In this document: positions 12,899 to 25,390 of the stretch, in pieces
How positions within the stretch are numbered: the first letter of the stretch is position 1
Layout of the letters: every line of letters starts with the position of its first letter
Assembly (NCBI RefSeq): GCF_040412425.1
Contig: NC_089788.1
Coordinates: forward strand, 62,714,720 to 62,778,719
Source of the DNA: Macrobrachium rosenbergii
Taxonomy: Eukaryota > Arthropoda > Malacostraca > Decapoda > Palaemonidae
Direction: 5' to 3'
Length of the DNA: 64,000 nt
Made by a program: the position numbers and the translations under genes
The notes under the pieces: model-generated
What the model was told of the DNA's origin: nothing
The model's input: the letters and a program-made list of their open reading frames with translations, nothing else
The model's database searches: none

Positions 12899-13251
12899 CA
12901 GGAAACCCCCCGTATTCGCGGGGGATGCATATCGCACCCCCCACAAATAGCTAAAAACTGCGAATACTTAAAACCCCTCTAAAAACACTTAGAACTGCCT
13001 ATTTTGATAACCTAATCACAAGAAAAACCCTCTAAAAATGCTTATACCTGAGTATTTTGATAGTTTTATCACAAAAAGTGCATTTAGTCATGAAAATTAT
13101 ATGAAAATACAGTAATTAGTGAATATTTCTCAGTGAAAAATACCACGAATGGGCGAATTTTCCGTGAATAATGGGTAGATACATTCCACAGAAAAATCCC
13201 CGAATACTTGAGTCCGCGAATTGTGAGAACGCGAATACGGGGGGTTTACTG
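12899..13251. mobile_element. 353-bp Tigger/pogo-like MITE
   Basis: Terminal inverted repeats CAG(G/T)AAACCCCCCGTATTCGCG face each other, and TA dinucleotides flank both ends (12897-12898 and 13252-13253). TA duplication and CAG-initial ends are typical of the Tc1-mariner/pogo group. The interior is AT-rich with no coding frame. Confidence 0.8.
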
Positions 13252-13493
13252 TACTGGTATATAAATAAGCATAGGTAGGTAAAAGATGATTTCTATGCAG
13301 TATACAAATTTATACAAATTAAGTGTACTCATCTTTTTATATGTAAATGTTAGTCATTGAACAGGGCATTTCCTAAATGTAACATGATATTCTCTAAGCT
13401 TACGTACCAACATTTCCCTAATCTGCACATCTATCTAATACATATAAGTTTAAATTGAGCAACCTTTCACCACATTTGTGACACGTATATTAA

Positions 13494-15717
13494 CCCTTAA
13501 ACGCCTACTGGACGTATCATACATCAACTAAAATTGTCTGTTGGGTGCCAAGTGGATGTACTGTACGTCGACTACAAAAAATTTCAACCTTCGGTCAACT
13601 TTGACTTCGACCGAAATGGTCGAAAAATGCAATTGTAAGCTAAAACTCTTACATTCTAGTAATATTCAATCATTTACCTTCATTTGCAACAAATTGGAAG
13701 TCTCTAGCACAATATTTCGATTTATGGTGAATTTTTGAAAAAACTTTCTAAAAAGCGTGGTAACTCGACCGAAAATTTCAGAAATTCTTTTGTCATTTTG
13801 TCGTTTTTTTGCACTGTTCTATATTAGCCGTTACATAAAGTTTTATATATGAAAATGTGCAATTTCATGTACAATACAACAGAATATAACTCATGGTTGT
13901 AGCTTTTATCAGTTTTGAAATATTTTCATATAAATCACGATAACTGCCAAAATTTCAACCTTCAGTCAACTTTGACTCGACCGAAATGGTAAAAAAACGC
14001 AATTGTAAGCTAAAACTCTTACATTCTAGTAATATTCAATCATTTACCTTCATTTTGCAACCAATTGGAAGTCTCTAGCACAATATTTCGATTTATGGTG
14101 GAAAAAAAAAAAAAAAAAAAAAAAAGTTTTCCTTACGTCCGCGCCAGAAATTCTTTCACACGTTTTTACGTAATGTTTGCACTGTTTTATATTAGTCGTT
14201 ACATAAAGTTTTATATATGGAAATGTGCGCAATTTCATGTAGAATACAACAGAAAATAACTCATGGTTGTAGCTTTTATCAGTTTTGAAATATTTTCATA
14301 TAAATTACGATAACTGCCAAAATTTCAACCTTCGGTCAACTTTAACTCAACCGAAATGGTCAAAAACACAATTATAAGCTAAAACTCTTACATTCTAGTA
14401 ATATTCAATCATGTACCTTCATTTTGCAACAAACTGGAAGTCTCTAGCACAATATTTCGATTTATGGTGAATTTCTGAAAAAAAAACTTTTTCCTTACGT
14501 CTCATGCGTAACTCGCCAAACATCTCAGAAATTCTTTCGTCATGTTGTTGTAATGTTTGCATCGTTTACATTAGTCGTTACATAAAGTTTCATATATGAA
14601 AATGTGCGCATTTCATGTAGAATACAACAGAAGATAGCTCATGGTTGTAGCTTTTATCAGTTTTGAAATATTTTCACATAAATCACGATAACTGCCAAAA
14701 TTTCAACCTTCGGTTAACTTTAACTTGACCGAAATGGTAAAAAAACGCAATTGTAAGCTAAAACTCTTACATTCTAGTAATATTCAATCGTTTACCTTCA
14801 TTTTGCAATAAATTGGAAGTCTCTAGCACAATATTTCGATTTATGGTGAATTTTTCAAAAAAACATTTTCCTTACGTCTGCGCGGTAACTCGGCCGAACA
14901 TCTCAGAAATTCTTTTGTCTCGTTGTTGTAATATTTGCACTGTTTTATATTAGTCGTTACATACCGTTTTATATTAGTTGTTACATAAAATTTTATATAT
15001 GAAAATGTGCGCAATTTCATGTACAATACAACAGAAAATAACTCATGGTTGTAGCTTTTATCAGTTTTGAAATATTTTCATATAAACCACGATAAACAGA
15101 AAAAATTCGACTTTCGGTCAACTTTAACTCGACCGAAATGGTCGAAAACTGCAATTGTAAGCTAAAACACTTACATTCTAGTAATATTCAATCAATTAGC
15201 TTCATTTTTCAACAAACGGAAGTCTCTAGCACAATATTTCGATTTATGGTGAATTTAAAAAAAAAAAAACATTTTTTTACGTCCATTTACAAATTCATGC
15301 ATCATTTTGTGATAATATTTTCTCTGTGTTGCTTTGATCGTTTTACAATTTATTATATACCAAAATCATCGCAATTTAGTGTACAATACAACTAAAAAAA
15401 ATTAACTCATTAGCTTTAACCGTTGTGCTTACAGCATGATTTGTATACAATTATATGTTTTTTTTTTTCGCTTTCATATATTCCAATGTTTATATATGAT
15501 GATATTTTTTTTTTCATTTCTGATGGTTGCATACTAAACTTCAGGCAATGACAAAAAAAAAGGAGCCAAAAATGAACTCTTAATCTTAAAAACTAAGCGT
15601 GCTGTGATTTTTTGAAAAAAAAAAATATATATATATTTTTCCGCTTCGGCGCTAACTCAACGAACGCCGCCGGCATACAGGAGACGTTTTTGTAAATAGA
15701 GGCTCGGCGTTTAAGGG
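13494..15717 (+). mobile_element. piggyBac-family element, copy 2, non-autonomous with internal tandem repeats
   Basis: TTAA flanks both ends (13490-13493 and 15718-15721). The ends read CCCTTAAACGCC on each strand. The left unique part is only about 80 bp (palindromes at 13511 and 13555, again 44 bp apart) before the tandem array begins. CTCTAGCACAATATTTCGAT landmarks occur near 13702, 14072, 14442, 14821 and 15223, giving unit lengths of 370-402 bp. The 3' end from about 15290 is the same as in copies 1 and 3. The transposase is entirely absent. The element sits in the kinesin intron between exons 2 and 3. Confidence 0.88.
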
Positions 15718-16039
15718 TTAATCTGCTGGACCTACTTATATTACCTGTATTGGTTATGAAATAAAGCTATGCTCTAAAAACAGAAAAATGACACTGTTTG
15801 CAAAATTGTCACCATTTGACAGACTCATCCAGAGAACCATACAATATAAAAAACCACCAATGCATCGATTAAGCGTCATCTCACTTTGAGGTCACACCTT
15901 AGTAACTCACCCTAATAACTTAAGAGCAAACCTGGTACTTAGTAGTTTAAAAATTGTAGCTAAATTCAACAACTTGGAACTGTGAAATCACGGTCTACTT
16001 TTGTTGGGCAATCATTTGACAAAAAATGGATAAGCTTAC

Positions 16040-16275
16040 CAGAACAGTTGTATCCAGAAAGGATTGTATCTATGATATCTTTTGTAGTCTCTTCATAAAC
16101 CTCTTTGTTCGTCGATTCTTCATTAAACACTCTCTCAAAGATAAACTTTTGCTCTCTGTGCTGACGCCTATTAAAATCTCTTGTGCGTTGACGAACTCCT
16201 TTGAAGAAAAAGTCTTCTTCATCTTCTTTAGGGTCAAAAATCATCATATGCTCATCCACAACTTTCACAACTGAC
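16040..16275 (-). CDS. KIF18A: kinesin-8 (KIF18A-like) coding exon 2
   Basis: On the minus strand the acceptor TTTTAG precedes GTCAGTTGTG and the donor CTG|GTAAGC ends the exon. It encodes SVVKVVDEHMMIFDPKEDEE, then an extended loop FFFKGVRQRTRDFNRRQHRE, then KFIFERVFNEES and ILSGYNCS. The long basic loop between the first beta strands (loop L2 region) is a kinesin-8 hallmark and distinguishes it from kinesin-1 or kinesin-5. Phase joins to exon 1 through the split codon CG|G. The next intron contains piggyBac copy 2. Confidence 0.9.
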
Positions 16276-16524
16276 CTAAAATAGTAAAACCCATGGCTTT
16301 AATATTGTAAACTCATTGTAAGAAAAAAGTAAGGTTAAACTATTGCCAAATAGCAATAAACTGCTGACAGGAATAAGAGATTCAAGTCCTGACCGTACAA
16401 TTTATTTTATTTGACAAAGAAACTTTACACTGACTTAGCAAATGAGAAAAATCATCTATGAAGTTTTACAAATTGCAGTCCCTGATGAAAATAATTAGTA
16501 CAAGATTCAAATGTATAAACTTAC

Positions 16525-16729
16525 CGTGAACCATTCTCAAGCTCCCTAGAATTATAAGGCCGAATTCTGACAACAACTTTAACATTAGCTTTTGAAGCAG
16601 CTCCAAACTGTATATCACTACTCAGCTGCTTAATTAGTGCTCTCTTCCTCATAGAGGTATTCATGCGTTTCGGCGATTTAAGGGGCGAATTCGCCCTTTT
16701 CAGAAGTCGTCGGTTTAAAGTCATCTTGT
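16525..16729 (-). CDS. KIF18A: kinesin-8 (KIF18A-like) first coding exon
   Basis: The start ATG is at 16724-16722, five bases after an acceptor (TTACGTTTCAG), so at least one 5' untranslated exon lies upstream. The exon encodes a basic N-terminal tail (MTLNRRLLKRANSPLKSPKR) and then VKVVVRIRPYNSRELENGS, the first beta strand of a kinesin motor. The donor is CACG|GTAAGT. The tail of about 50 residues before the motor is longer than in vertebrate KIF18A, whose motor begins near the N-terminus. The S-P and K-R content suggests phosphorylation or microtubule binding, which is inference. Confidence 0.88.
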
Positions 16730-17300
16730 CTGAAACGTAAAGTAAAGAGCAATTATTACACATCATCCCAAATTAACCACTGAAGCATAAATGATAAACA
16801 AATGCTCCACATCCTTAAATGAAATTTTTAAAAAGTATAACCATGTAGTTCCCACAAAAACCAAAGGACATCAATTTTGCAGAACAGCCAATCACCCTAC
16901 CTTGTAGTTGTCTTAACCCATGAAACCTTTACATTCTCATGGAAAAAGCCAAATGTATTCCAATGATGATACTTCCATCACAATTGTACACAATTAAGTC
17001 AGGATGGAGAAAAAAAAAAAAACTTGCACACTATATTGACATAATGTAGAGTATTTTCAAATAGCAGTACTGTATCAACTTTTACAAGTTTTCGTAACAG
17101 AAAACAAAAAAAATAAAATTATGATGTATCCAACCAAAACCTGAACTGACCAGCTTGAAAACCCTACATGGTCAACAGAAAAAAAAAATGTTTTCACTGA
17201 AAGTTGGGTAACTGAGAGATGTCTAAGATACCGAAAAGGTTCAAAGAAGAGTGCATTTCTCCTAAACAGAACTCCAGATGCATTCCTCACCCTTTCGATG
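16730..17300. other. kinesin 5' intron start, no gene seen
   Basis: AT-rich intronic sequence between the first coding exon and the retroelement remnants. No coding frame with family resemblance or structured repeat was seen. Confidence 0.5.
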
Positions 17301-19500
17301 GAACTAAAAAGGAAGCATCTTTAGAGGTGGGGTATTTGCCCCTCAGACTGCACATCATATGACTTCACTGAGGAAAACCTGCCAATGATAAGCATGTTGT
17401 TCCATTCTGAACAGGGTCTGCACTACCTCCCTGAACTTGCTGATCCAAATCTGTAGGAAAGCATCTTGGCACCAACAATTTGATCAGCATGCCTATATAC
17501 TGCCAGGGTTGAAGTTCTGACTCCTGCCAGTTGATCCCCCATCTACAGATCATGACAAAGTGAAGACAATCGCAATCAAGGAGCAATTGCTCATCTGAGA
17601 ATGCCAGGGTCAACATGTCATTGAAATAGGCTGTGCATGAATGAACACCTATGAAGCAGATGACAGTCAAATGCAGAGCTTTTGACTGGTAGACTGTCCC
17701 AATGCAGACAAAGCCAAGGAACTTTAACCTGACTGATGGGTATATGGAAATCATCTGATTTAAAGTAATCTGTATTTTGTCTAGGTAGACAAATTAGAGC
17801 CTTTCCATACGAAAATTTCTCAGCACGAGCTTAAAATGGTCACTGAAGATTGGTAACTATGTGGTTAACTAACAGCAACTGGGTTAGTAGGGAGTCTCCC
17901 CATTCTCCTGCCAGAAGTCCCCCCCTTTTATTTAGTATCAAGACTATGTTGGTTGGTTGAGACTGTGATAAAAAGTTTTTATTTTTTGTTCAAATATTTT
18001 GCCTATCATCTAATCCTGCATCTTTTCCATGATTGTTTTTGTGTTTGCCTTAAGAAAGTTAAGGGAGTTTTTGTGATTGATCTGAACTGAAGTTTGCACC
18101 CATATGATTGCATCTTAAACCTATGAAGAATGGGTGTTCCTGGACACCACCTGTCTGAGGGAGTTTAGAAACTTTGACCTCTCATCTGAAATGATGACGT
18201 TCTGAGTTTTCGCCATAACTTAGGAATAACTGTAATAACAGATTTCCAACCCTCCAAGTGTCACACGTGGGACAAAAGGCCATGAAATTCCCCAACATAC
18301 TTTGTCAGAAAAAGTCCTGAGAATATCATCTCAGTCAGAGGCCTACCTAAAAGAACCACAGACATCTGAATTAAGCTGTGGATGGAAGTCATATCCCACT
18401 TTTTTTTTTCTTTAAATCTTTAGCTGAAAAACTTATGGACTATACACTCATGTTAGTTCCAGAGGTGTGCAAGACTGTTCGACATTCCTCAAGAGCACTG
18501 ATAACATACTGAGTAATTAATCCATGCCCTTCAGCCAGAAGACCTGGTTGAAGGCAGAGCAATAGCCTTTTACTGCTGGGACTAAAAAGAGACTGTCTCT
18601 ATAAGGGTGGATGAAGAAGTTGCATCCTGCTAAAGTTAAATCACAGAAGATGGCCAACTTTCCATGATACATGGCAGCTGAGGACCTCTGGAAACAGTCA
18701 GATCTGTGCAATCCTGCAATAAAAGCCTCTCTTTCTTGCAAGCGTTCCTAGATAGCCACCAACGTGATGATTAACGGTTAATATAAACTGGTGTGACTAA
18801 CAAAGAACGGTAGTCTATGGGAGAATTTTTTCTGGACGCTTTAATCAGCTGAGCTGGCAGACTGAGATATTACTCAGCATGGGGCCAACAAAGAGTCACT
18901 AGGCAAATTAGACTTTATGGCAGAAAGGTGTAGACATCCAAATCGTCCCATGGGTGCTGGAAGGCATCTTGAGAGGCAACACTAGGTCTGGAACAGGAGG
19001 ACAATACACCAAGAACGAATTGTTTAGCCATGTGACAAACAGGCCAATCTCCATTGTTCTATAAAGCTAAAAGAGCCTTTCTCCTTGTAAGGATGTATGA
19101 ATCACTTAGTCCCAACTATCTTAAAAATTCTGCTGCTACTATAATAGTGTCTTTGGTCAACACTAGAGGGGCTTATCACATGGTCATCTGTCCACACTTG
19201 AAAAGACCAGATCCCCTGCGGAGGTTCCTGTTATCCTATCCAGAGGTTATGTCCTCTCCAATTTCCCAGCTTAAGGGCGCAAGGAGCAAGGAAGGTTGCT
19301 GGATGCAGATCAAAGCTACTCGTGATGCCGATAAAGTGAGAGATGGCAGCAGTGCCCATGAGGCAAAACTTCTCCAAAGACAACCTGCCAAAGTAGTTAG
19401 TTGTTCCTGTCCTGACAGGTACTTTTTCTGCTGCCTAGACACAAGATTTGACTTCCTCCAGTTCATCATGATCTCCAGTTCCTGACATGTCTTGGAGCAA
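17300..19500 (-). mobile_element. decayed reverse transcriptase fragments
   Basis: Three minus-strand pieces of a DIRS/Gypsy-like pol are readable. 19469-19236 has NWRKSNLVSRQQ followed by a GCLWRSFASWALLP stretch, like the segment after the RT core. 18741-18517 has LAIFCDLTLAGCNFFIHPYR, like the first catalytic Asp region, with HPYRDS matching the usual HPxSR. 17754-17365 has LLLDCDCLHFVMICRWGINW then YIGMLIKLLVPRCF, matching the ILEKS...LGMLID region at 294-717. Frames are heavily broken. The pieces may come from one element in minus orientation with rearrangement. Confidence 0.5.
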
Positions 19501-20300
19501 TTGCATCTCCAATGGCACTAGAACTAGCCAAACTTTGAGGTAATGCAGAAGGAATATCAAATGGCAGTGGGCCCAGGCTGACAACAACCTAGAGGCATTT
19601 CCCAGTCATAAGGATAGGGCAAACACTCCCTTCTCAGACAAAGGAAAAGTACTTTCTGGAGGACTGATGACTGGGCATATGAAAATTAAGCATTCCATTG
19701 ATGGATTCCAACACAGAATACGTCTTCATCATGAACAGAGTGCGAAGAACTAACTTATTTCACAAAAGAGATCAACCGACTGTCTCAAACATCCATTAGT
19801 AATACTGATGTTCTTGTTTGTTTTATTTATCTAGCACTGATTTCTAATGTTGGCTTGCTAAAATTAATTCTGGTTGTTTCAAGTAATACTAACTAATTCT
19901 AGTTACTGTGCTGTACATTATGTCTGACTTATGTTCTAATTCTAAAGTTTATTACAATCTAGTTCTAGTTATAATTACCTGTTGTATAGTTCTAAGGTTT
20001 TCTATATTTTACTATACCTCTGCTTCTACCATTATATTTTATTTCCATCTTCCTTCTACCCTCATCTTTCCACCTAACAACATATGATTAATATTATGGA
20101 GCAAGTGTCATGAGAAATGTAAAGCATGGCCAGCTATCTCAGATTGTGGATACTATGCAATATGTAAGGGAACAGGAATAGTATACAGGTATTCAGTTAA
20201 CTGTAGTGTTTGTGTGTATGATATTATGTAGGTAGGTCAGTCTGGCTCTCCTCTGCACATTGGAATGAATAATCTTCAGACTCTTCTGCACATTAGAATG
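19500..20300. other. no gene seen
   Basis: Unique-looking AT-rich sequence in the putative kinesin 5' intron. I recognise no coding frame, RNA gene or clear repeat. Confidence 0.5.
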
Positions 20301-20311
20301 AATAAGTTAAG

Positions 20312-20585
20312 TATACTTTAGTTTAACCAGACCACTGAGCTGATTAACAGCTCTCCTAGGGCTGGCCCGAAGGATTAGATTTATTTTACATGGCTAAGAA
20401 CCAACTGGTTATCTAGCAACGGGACACACAGCTCACTGTGGAATCCAAACCACATTATAGCGAGAAATGAAATTCTATCACCAGAAATAAATTCCTCTAA
20501 TTTATTTCTTCATTGGCCAGTCAGAGAATCGAATGTGGGGCCAGCAGAGTATTAGCTGAGAATGGTACCCACCCATCCAATGAGG
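20312..20585 (-). mobile_element. tRNA-headed SINE, diverged copy
   Basis: On the minus strand this matches the SINE at 21265-21560. Shared blocks include TTAGAGGAATTTATTTCTGGTGATAG, TTGGTTCTTAGCC-like sequence and the tail CCTAGGAGAGCTGTTAATCAGCTCAG. The head around 20530-20580 retains a B-box-like CATTCGATTCTC but is degraded. The copy is inverted relative to the other one, 0.7 kb apart. Confidence 0.65.
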
Positions 20586-21264
20586 AACTAATCTTCAGAC
20601 TCCTCTGCACATTATTAGAATGAATAATCTTCAGAATGTATGATTAAAAATTATGGCTGCATCCCGAGTTTAATTTATACTCTATTTTTCCTTGTTCTGT
20701 TAGGGAAATATAATTGTCCTACATCCATTTCATCAAAAGGAAGGTATAGACACGGAAAATTTTCCATTTAACCAATACTGTATAAATATACTGTACGGTA
20801 TAATGTAACAAAACACTTAAATGTAAAATATGGCTGTTAAAGTTTTGCTGAAGTTCAACACAACATGGCCTAAAAGAAAATCTGAGAAGTACTGAATTAT
20901 AATGCAGTTTCTGGTCATAATAGTGAGGAGATGGAGGGCGGGAGCTGTTTTCATGCTATGGAGATGGTTCTCTGACACCCTTTTCCACATAAACCAGGTA
21001 ATTGATTATGAAGGATGACGGTCTTTTACCATAATTCCAACAACTGCCTGACAGAGGGCTGGCTCAGGATAATCTACAGGTTTGGTTCTTTAAAGCATCT
21101 CGCTGAGGGGTGTTGGTTGGTGGCATCATTATCGTAAAAAATGGTTATTTTTATAATGGGTTTCCATATATTCATACGAAGAGGGAATGTTTGGCCAAGG
21201 AAGTGCTTTTCTTTTAAAATATGGAGTGCTGCTAAGGTGCAAGGGCAGCACATGTGCAGTGCAA

Positions 21265-21560
21265 GGTCGAGAGCTCTTCACTGGGAGAGTCGGTAGAGCT
21301 GTGGACTGGCACTCGTCAGGCCCGAGTTCGAGTCTCCGGCCGGCTGATGAAGAGTTAGAGGAATTTTTTTCTGGTGATAGAAATTCAGTTCTCGCTATAA
21401 TGTGGTTCGGATTCCACAATAAGCTGTAGGTCCCGTTGCTAAGTAACCAATTGGTTCTTAGCCACGCAAAATAAGTCTAATCCTTTGGGCCAGCCCTAGG
21501 AGAGCTGTTAATCAGCTCAGTTGTCCGGTAAAACAAAGGTACACTTAACGTAGTGCATGA
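21265..21560 (+). mobile_element. tRNA-headed SINE
   Basis: The head (21275-21345) looks like a tRNA: an A-box-like GGTAGAGCTGTGG and a B-box-like CGAGTTCGAGTCTC, about 30 bp apart. It is followed by a body (AGAGGAATTTTTTTCTGGTGA and CCTAGGAGAGCTGTTAATCAG) that is repeated at 20312-20585. The tRNA-like head cannot form a full cloverleaf with an acceptor stem, so it is not called a tRNA gene. Short duplicated AAGGTACACTT motifs lie beyond the tail. Confidence 0.7.
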
Positions 21561-22160
21561 TAAAACTAAGGTACACTTCACTTAGTGCAATGTCGAACAA
21601 GTGCTGGGGCACCCTCTCACATGACATCGGAACTGGTAGATCGCTTTAGTTTTTTTAACGGTGGGGTCAGCCTCATGTCAGGAGACTAAACTTTTTATTC
21701 CTAAAATGAATTACAGGCTGTATACTATCACTGCAGTTAGAGGGTTTGACATGCCCAGGGGTTATTTCTAGTGATCTTACCTTTTTATGTGTGAAGGTTA
21801 GAATAATAACCACCAATAATTAAAACCTACTCAGCCCAGTCAAATTCTTTGTTTAAACTGTTCTTCATGGTGCTCCACTCAAAAGAAATTGACAAGGCAC
21901 CCAAGTTTCAGGTAATAACAATCTCTAACAATCCTAGATTTAATCAGCTTAACAGGAAAATTAACATGCTCTCCTGGAAATAACTGCTGGTACAATATAC
22001 CCTCTAACTATAATACTATACAGCTTATAATTTATCAGAAGAATACAAAATGTCAAGCTTCTTGAGATGAATTTAGTAGTCAGGGTTTTGTACACTAAAT
22101 TCAAAACTAGTCCCAAGACCAGGTCTACATATTTCTGTAGTCTGTGTTTTTTCTTTACTC

Positions 22161-22672
22161 AATGCTGAGGTATTCGTCTTCTTCTTCTTCTTCGTTTTAA
22201 CGTGCTTTTATACCCATTTTTATATGGGGTAAGCACGGTGCCTTCTTTGAAGGACTTTGATTTGGCGGTGGGGTAGGCCGTAACCTCGACCAGCTGCCCT
22301 GCCTGACATCGCTTAGACCCCGGTAACGAATGTGTACATGTATTACCGAAACCCCCGCTCCCTTTCTCCCAGCAGCACGAGGAGAACTGGGCGGGTAGTC
22401 CGACAGTTCGAGACGTGTGAGGTGTCTTATGTTTTTAGAAGATGTTGGAGTGGCTTTGTTTATGTGTGTATTAGTCTGTAACATCCATTTGCTTTCAGCA
22501 AACCTATCCGTTGATTACATACGTAATCCCGAGATGTCTACATGGATAGCAAAGTTTCCGCCTCTGACTGGTCGGCTGCGGGGACTGAACCCTCGCCAAA
22601 GGCTTCTATGAAGTCTGTGGTTGCCACTCTACCAACCAAGCCATCGAGGCTCTAATGCTGAGGTATTCGTCT
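22161..22672 (-). mobile_element. tRNA-headed SINE with 19-bp target site duplication
   Basis: The duplication AATGCTGAGGTATTCGTCT flanks the element exactly (22161-22179 and 22654-22672). On the minus strand the insert begins near 22653 with GCCTCGATGGCTTGGTTGG. It has an A-box-like GGTTGGTAGAGTGG and a B-box-like GGGTTCAGTCCCC. It ends in an (AAG)n tail at 22180-22195. A tRNA-derived head, an oligo tail and a long target duplication are the signature of LINE-mobilised SINEs. Confidence 0.88.
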
Positions 22673-23281
22673 AACATGATTAAATTACTTCTTGCACCCA
22701 TTCCTAGTCTATTCCATCTAACTATAACTTCTAGGGCTAGTCCATTCCCAATTTGGTATTGGTAAAAAAAAAAAAATTAGTATTAACCAGCCCCCCCCTT
22801 TTTTTTGGACAGGGATAAATCACAAAGATAAGAAATATATAAATTTCATTACTGGCCAATGCTTCATGAATTAAATTAGCCTGAAAGTAAAATTGCCAAA
22901 AATAGTGACCACATTAATCACCACATGACCGAAGGCAATCAATATTTACTGAGAAAAGGGTAACTGCAAAAACCAGTTGACTTGTACCAATAAAATGGGA
23001 AAAAATAAATAAAAGATAAACAGTCAGAGAAATAAAGGTTTGTGCATTTTTCTATAAAAAAAAAGAAGCTAGCCAAACTGGGAATGCTGACTAGAAGTTA
23101 CAGCTTAAGCTAAGAATATTGTAGGTCTGCAGTAGTGGGCATTACATGTTAGAGTGTGCTATTATGCCACTGTCAAGGTTCGGTCAGGCTTAACTGTCAA
23201 AACTTGGACTCATGGTTTAAGTAGCTTATAATTTAAGTCTAATTCCTATTTAATTACAGCCTACATCCAGTTATGCAATAG

Positions 23282-23545
23282 AATAGAACAGAATATAGAA
23301 TTTAGGCCAAAGGCCAAGCACTGGGACCTACAAGGTCATTCAGCGCTGAAAGGGAAATTGACAGTAAGAAGGTTTAAAAGGTGTAACAGGGCAAAAACCT
23401 CGCAATTGCACCATGAATCAAGTTTTAGGATGGGGTGGAAAGTAAGATGAAAGAGTATATGAAAGGAGGCACAGTAAATGGAATGAAAAAGGTTGCAGCT
23501 AGGGGCTGAAGGGACGCTGCAAAGAACAAGTAATGCCTACAGTGC
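23282..23545 (+). repeat. dispersed repeat, probable decapod family
   Basis: The block AATTTAGGCCAAAGGCCAAG followed by CACTGGGACCTACAAGGTCATTCAGCGCTGAA is of a kind I associate with a common crustacean interspersed repeat. Only one copy lies in the window, so family membership rests on recall rather than on comparison here. Confidence 0.4.
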
Positions 23546-24353
23546 TTTACAGTAAATCCTTGATTTAGTGAACTATTTTAACCAATGGGTCATTAGCAAT
23601 TTATTGCAATACGATAGACCTTGTTAAAAATGCTTTAAACAAAAGTCACAGAAACAGTTTAAATCTTTAGCAAGGAATTAAAATTTCACAGAAGTATTAA
23701 CACAATTTGTCTTAGGACCAGGGGTAAAATTGAATTTTAGACCAATAATGCTGTGGACAATACGCTACTTCCACAAGAAGAACACTTCATATCTAGTGAC
23801 TAAAAGTCAAGTGACCTAATGAACGTCACTAGCTCTGTTGGTCTGACAGAGTGGGTGGAGGGTACATGCACAAATGAAAAGATGCAACCTCAAGTGGGGC
23901 AGGTATACCTACCTTGGGCTACCTCCAAATCTGAATACTTGTAAATAATGCAAATTCTGGTAAAACCTTTTTGAGTTTTTCTTGTAAATCATTATCTAGG
24001 TAGTATCATCATCAGAGAAAAGGTCATGATGACATTATGTTGTCAATGTAAATAGAGGGGTCATGCAGTCTGGCATAGGCTACATTTACCTGTACGCATT
24101 TCAGAGGGGATACAACCTAACCAGAACTACCTTTACCCTGAGCAATAGCAGAGTAAGGAGTCAGGGATACTGTAGGCGTAGTGGGTATTTCTGTAGTAAG
24201 CATTTCCAAGATATGGCCTAACCAGACTGACTTTTACCTAACCAGACTGACTTTTACCTAACCTAAACTGAAATACCACATCCTAACCTGGCCATGAGGG
24301 GGGGGTCCCCCAGACCCCTCCCTCCAAAGTAATTTGTGACCCTTTACTCTGCC

Positions 24354-24590
24354 ATCGGTAAAACTTTACAATAGTTGCGCAGCCTGATTCCCGCCAGTTG
24401 TCGACCAGAACAATTTTCTCATACATAAACAGACCAAACCTTTCCCATAATGCCAGGTCCTGACCTAACCAGACCTTACCTACCTAATCTAACTTAGGGC
24501 CATGCCCTGACCACCCCCCAAAAGATGGTAACCTGTCCGGTTGGCAACTGGCAGGAACCAGGCCACGCAACTATTACAAAGTTTTACCCA
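24354..24590. repeat. fold-back repeat with ~46-bp arms
   Basis: The left arm (24354-24400, ATCGGTAAAACTTTACAATAG and on to CGCCAGTTG) is the inverse of the right arm (24545-24590, CAACTGGCAGGAACC to AAGTTTTACCC) with a few mismatches. The loop is about 145 bp. No target duplication was identified. It may be a small MITE or a cruciform-forming repeat. Confidence 0.7.
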
Positions 24591-24599
24591 CTAAACATC

Positions 24600-25390
24600 G
24601 GAAACAATGGACTACGCTTCCATTCAGAGGTATCCCAGGGTTAGAGCCTCGTCCCGTTTTACCCTTATGTTAAACGATATCTTCGTGCGCCCGTCTCCTT
24701 TACATTTAACCGCAATACTGGCCAATAACTTTACTGTCATCTATAGGCTAGCTACTCTAGCCTACTCTAGAGACCTTCAGATGTACATTGGTCGCAAACG
24801 AAATGCGGTAATGGCCTATTGGACTTAGCCTAGCCCTAGACAACCAAACATAGGCCTATCAGGAGCACAGGCTACGCCCATTTCTGAACTGTGGGCTTTA
24901 ACTAGGTCTACCTTCTAATTCTGATTTTAAGGTGGTCCTAACACGGGAATTAACCTAACCTACGAAAACCAAAGGACCCCAGTTGGGTCTGGGCTACCTC
25001 GCACGGAGATTCGAGGAGGGTTAGCCTAGACTTGCTAAACTACGCTTACCTAACAACTAACTATTGAATATCCTAACAAATGTGAATTATATTAATTTTA
25101 TTCATAAAGCCGATCTTAAAACCTAGATTAAGGTATGAAATCATTAGCCCCAGCTAAGATGGGCTACAGTTTTTGTATGACCTTCGGGGCAATCAAACTT
25201 TGGCTACGCGGCTGCTTGACTTAACCACAATTAAGTCCTCCTGAAGTGAAAAAGCAGCCTTTTTACGACAAAGCAAACTTAAAAAACTCTTCTCCAACAT
25301 TACCTTCATTACCAAACGGCCGCACACATAGTACACCACAATAACTATCAATATAAACAACACTTGAACGGAGACACTTCCTTCACTTGG
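24600..25390. other. upstream region of kinesin gene, no coding frame seen
   Basis: TAGGCCTA- and CCTAACC-rich sequence next to the proposed kinesin promoter. A 5' untranslated exon of the kinesin gene is expected near 25310-25400 on the minus strand (possible donor AAG|GTAATG near 25311), but no evidence fixes it. Confidence 0.35.

Noticed and set aside
21275..21345. tRNA gene
   Set aside because: A- and B-box-like motifs are present, but no acceptor stem pairs and a SINE body follows. It is a SINE head. The same applies to 22570-22650.
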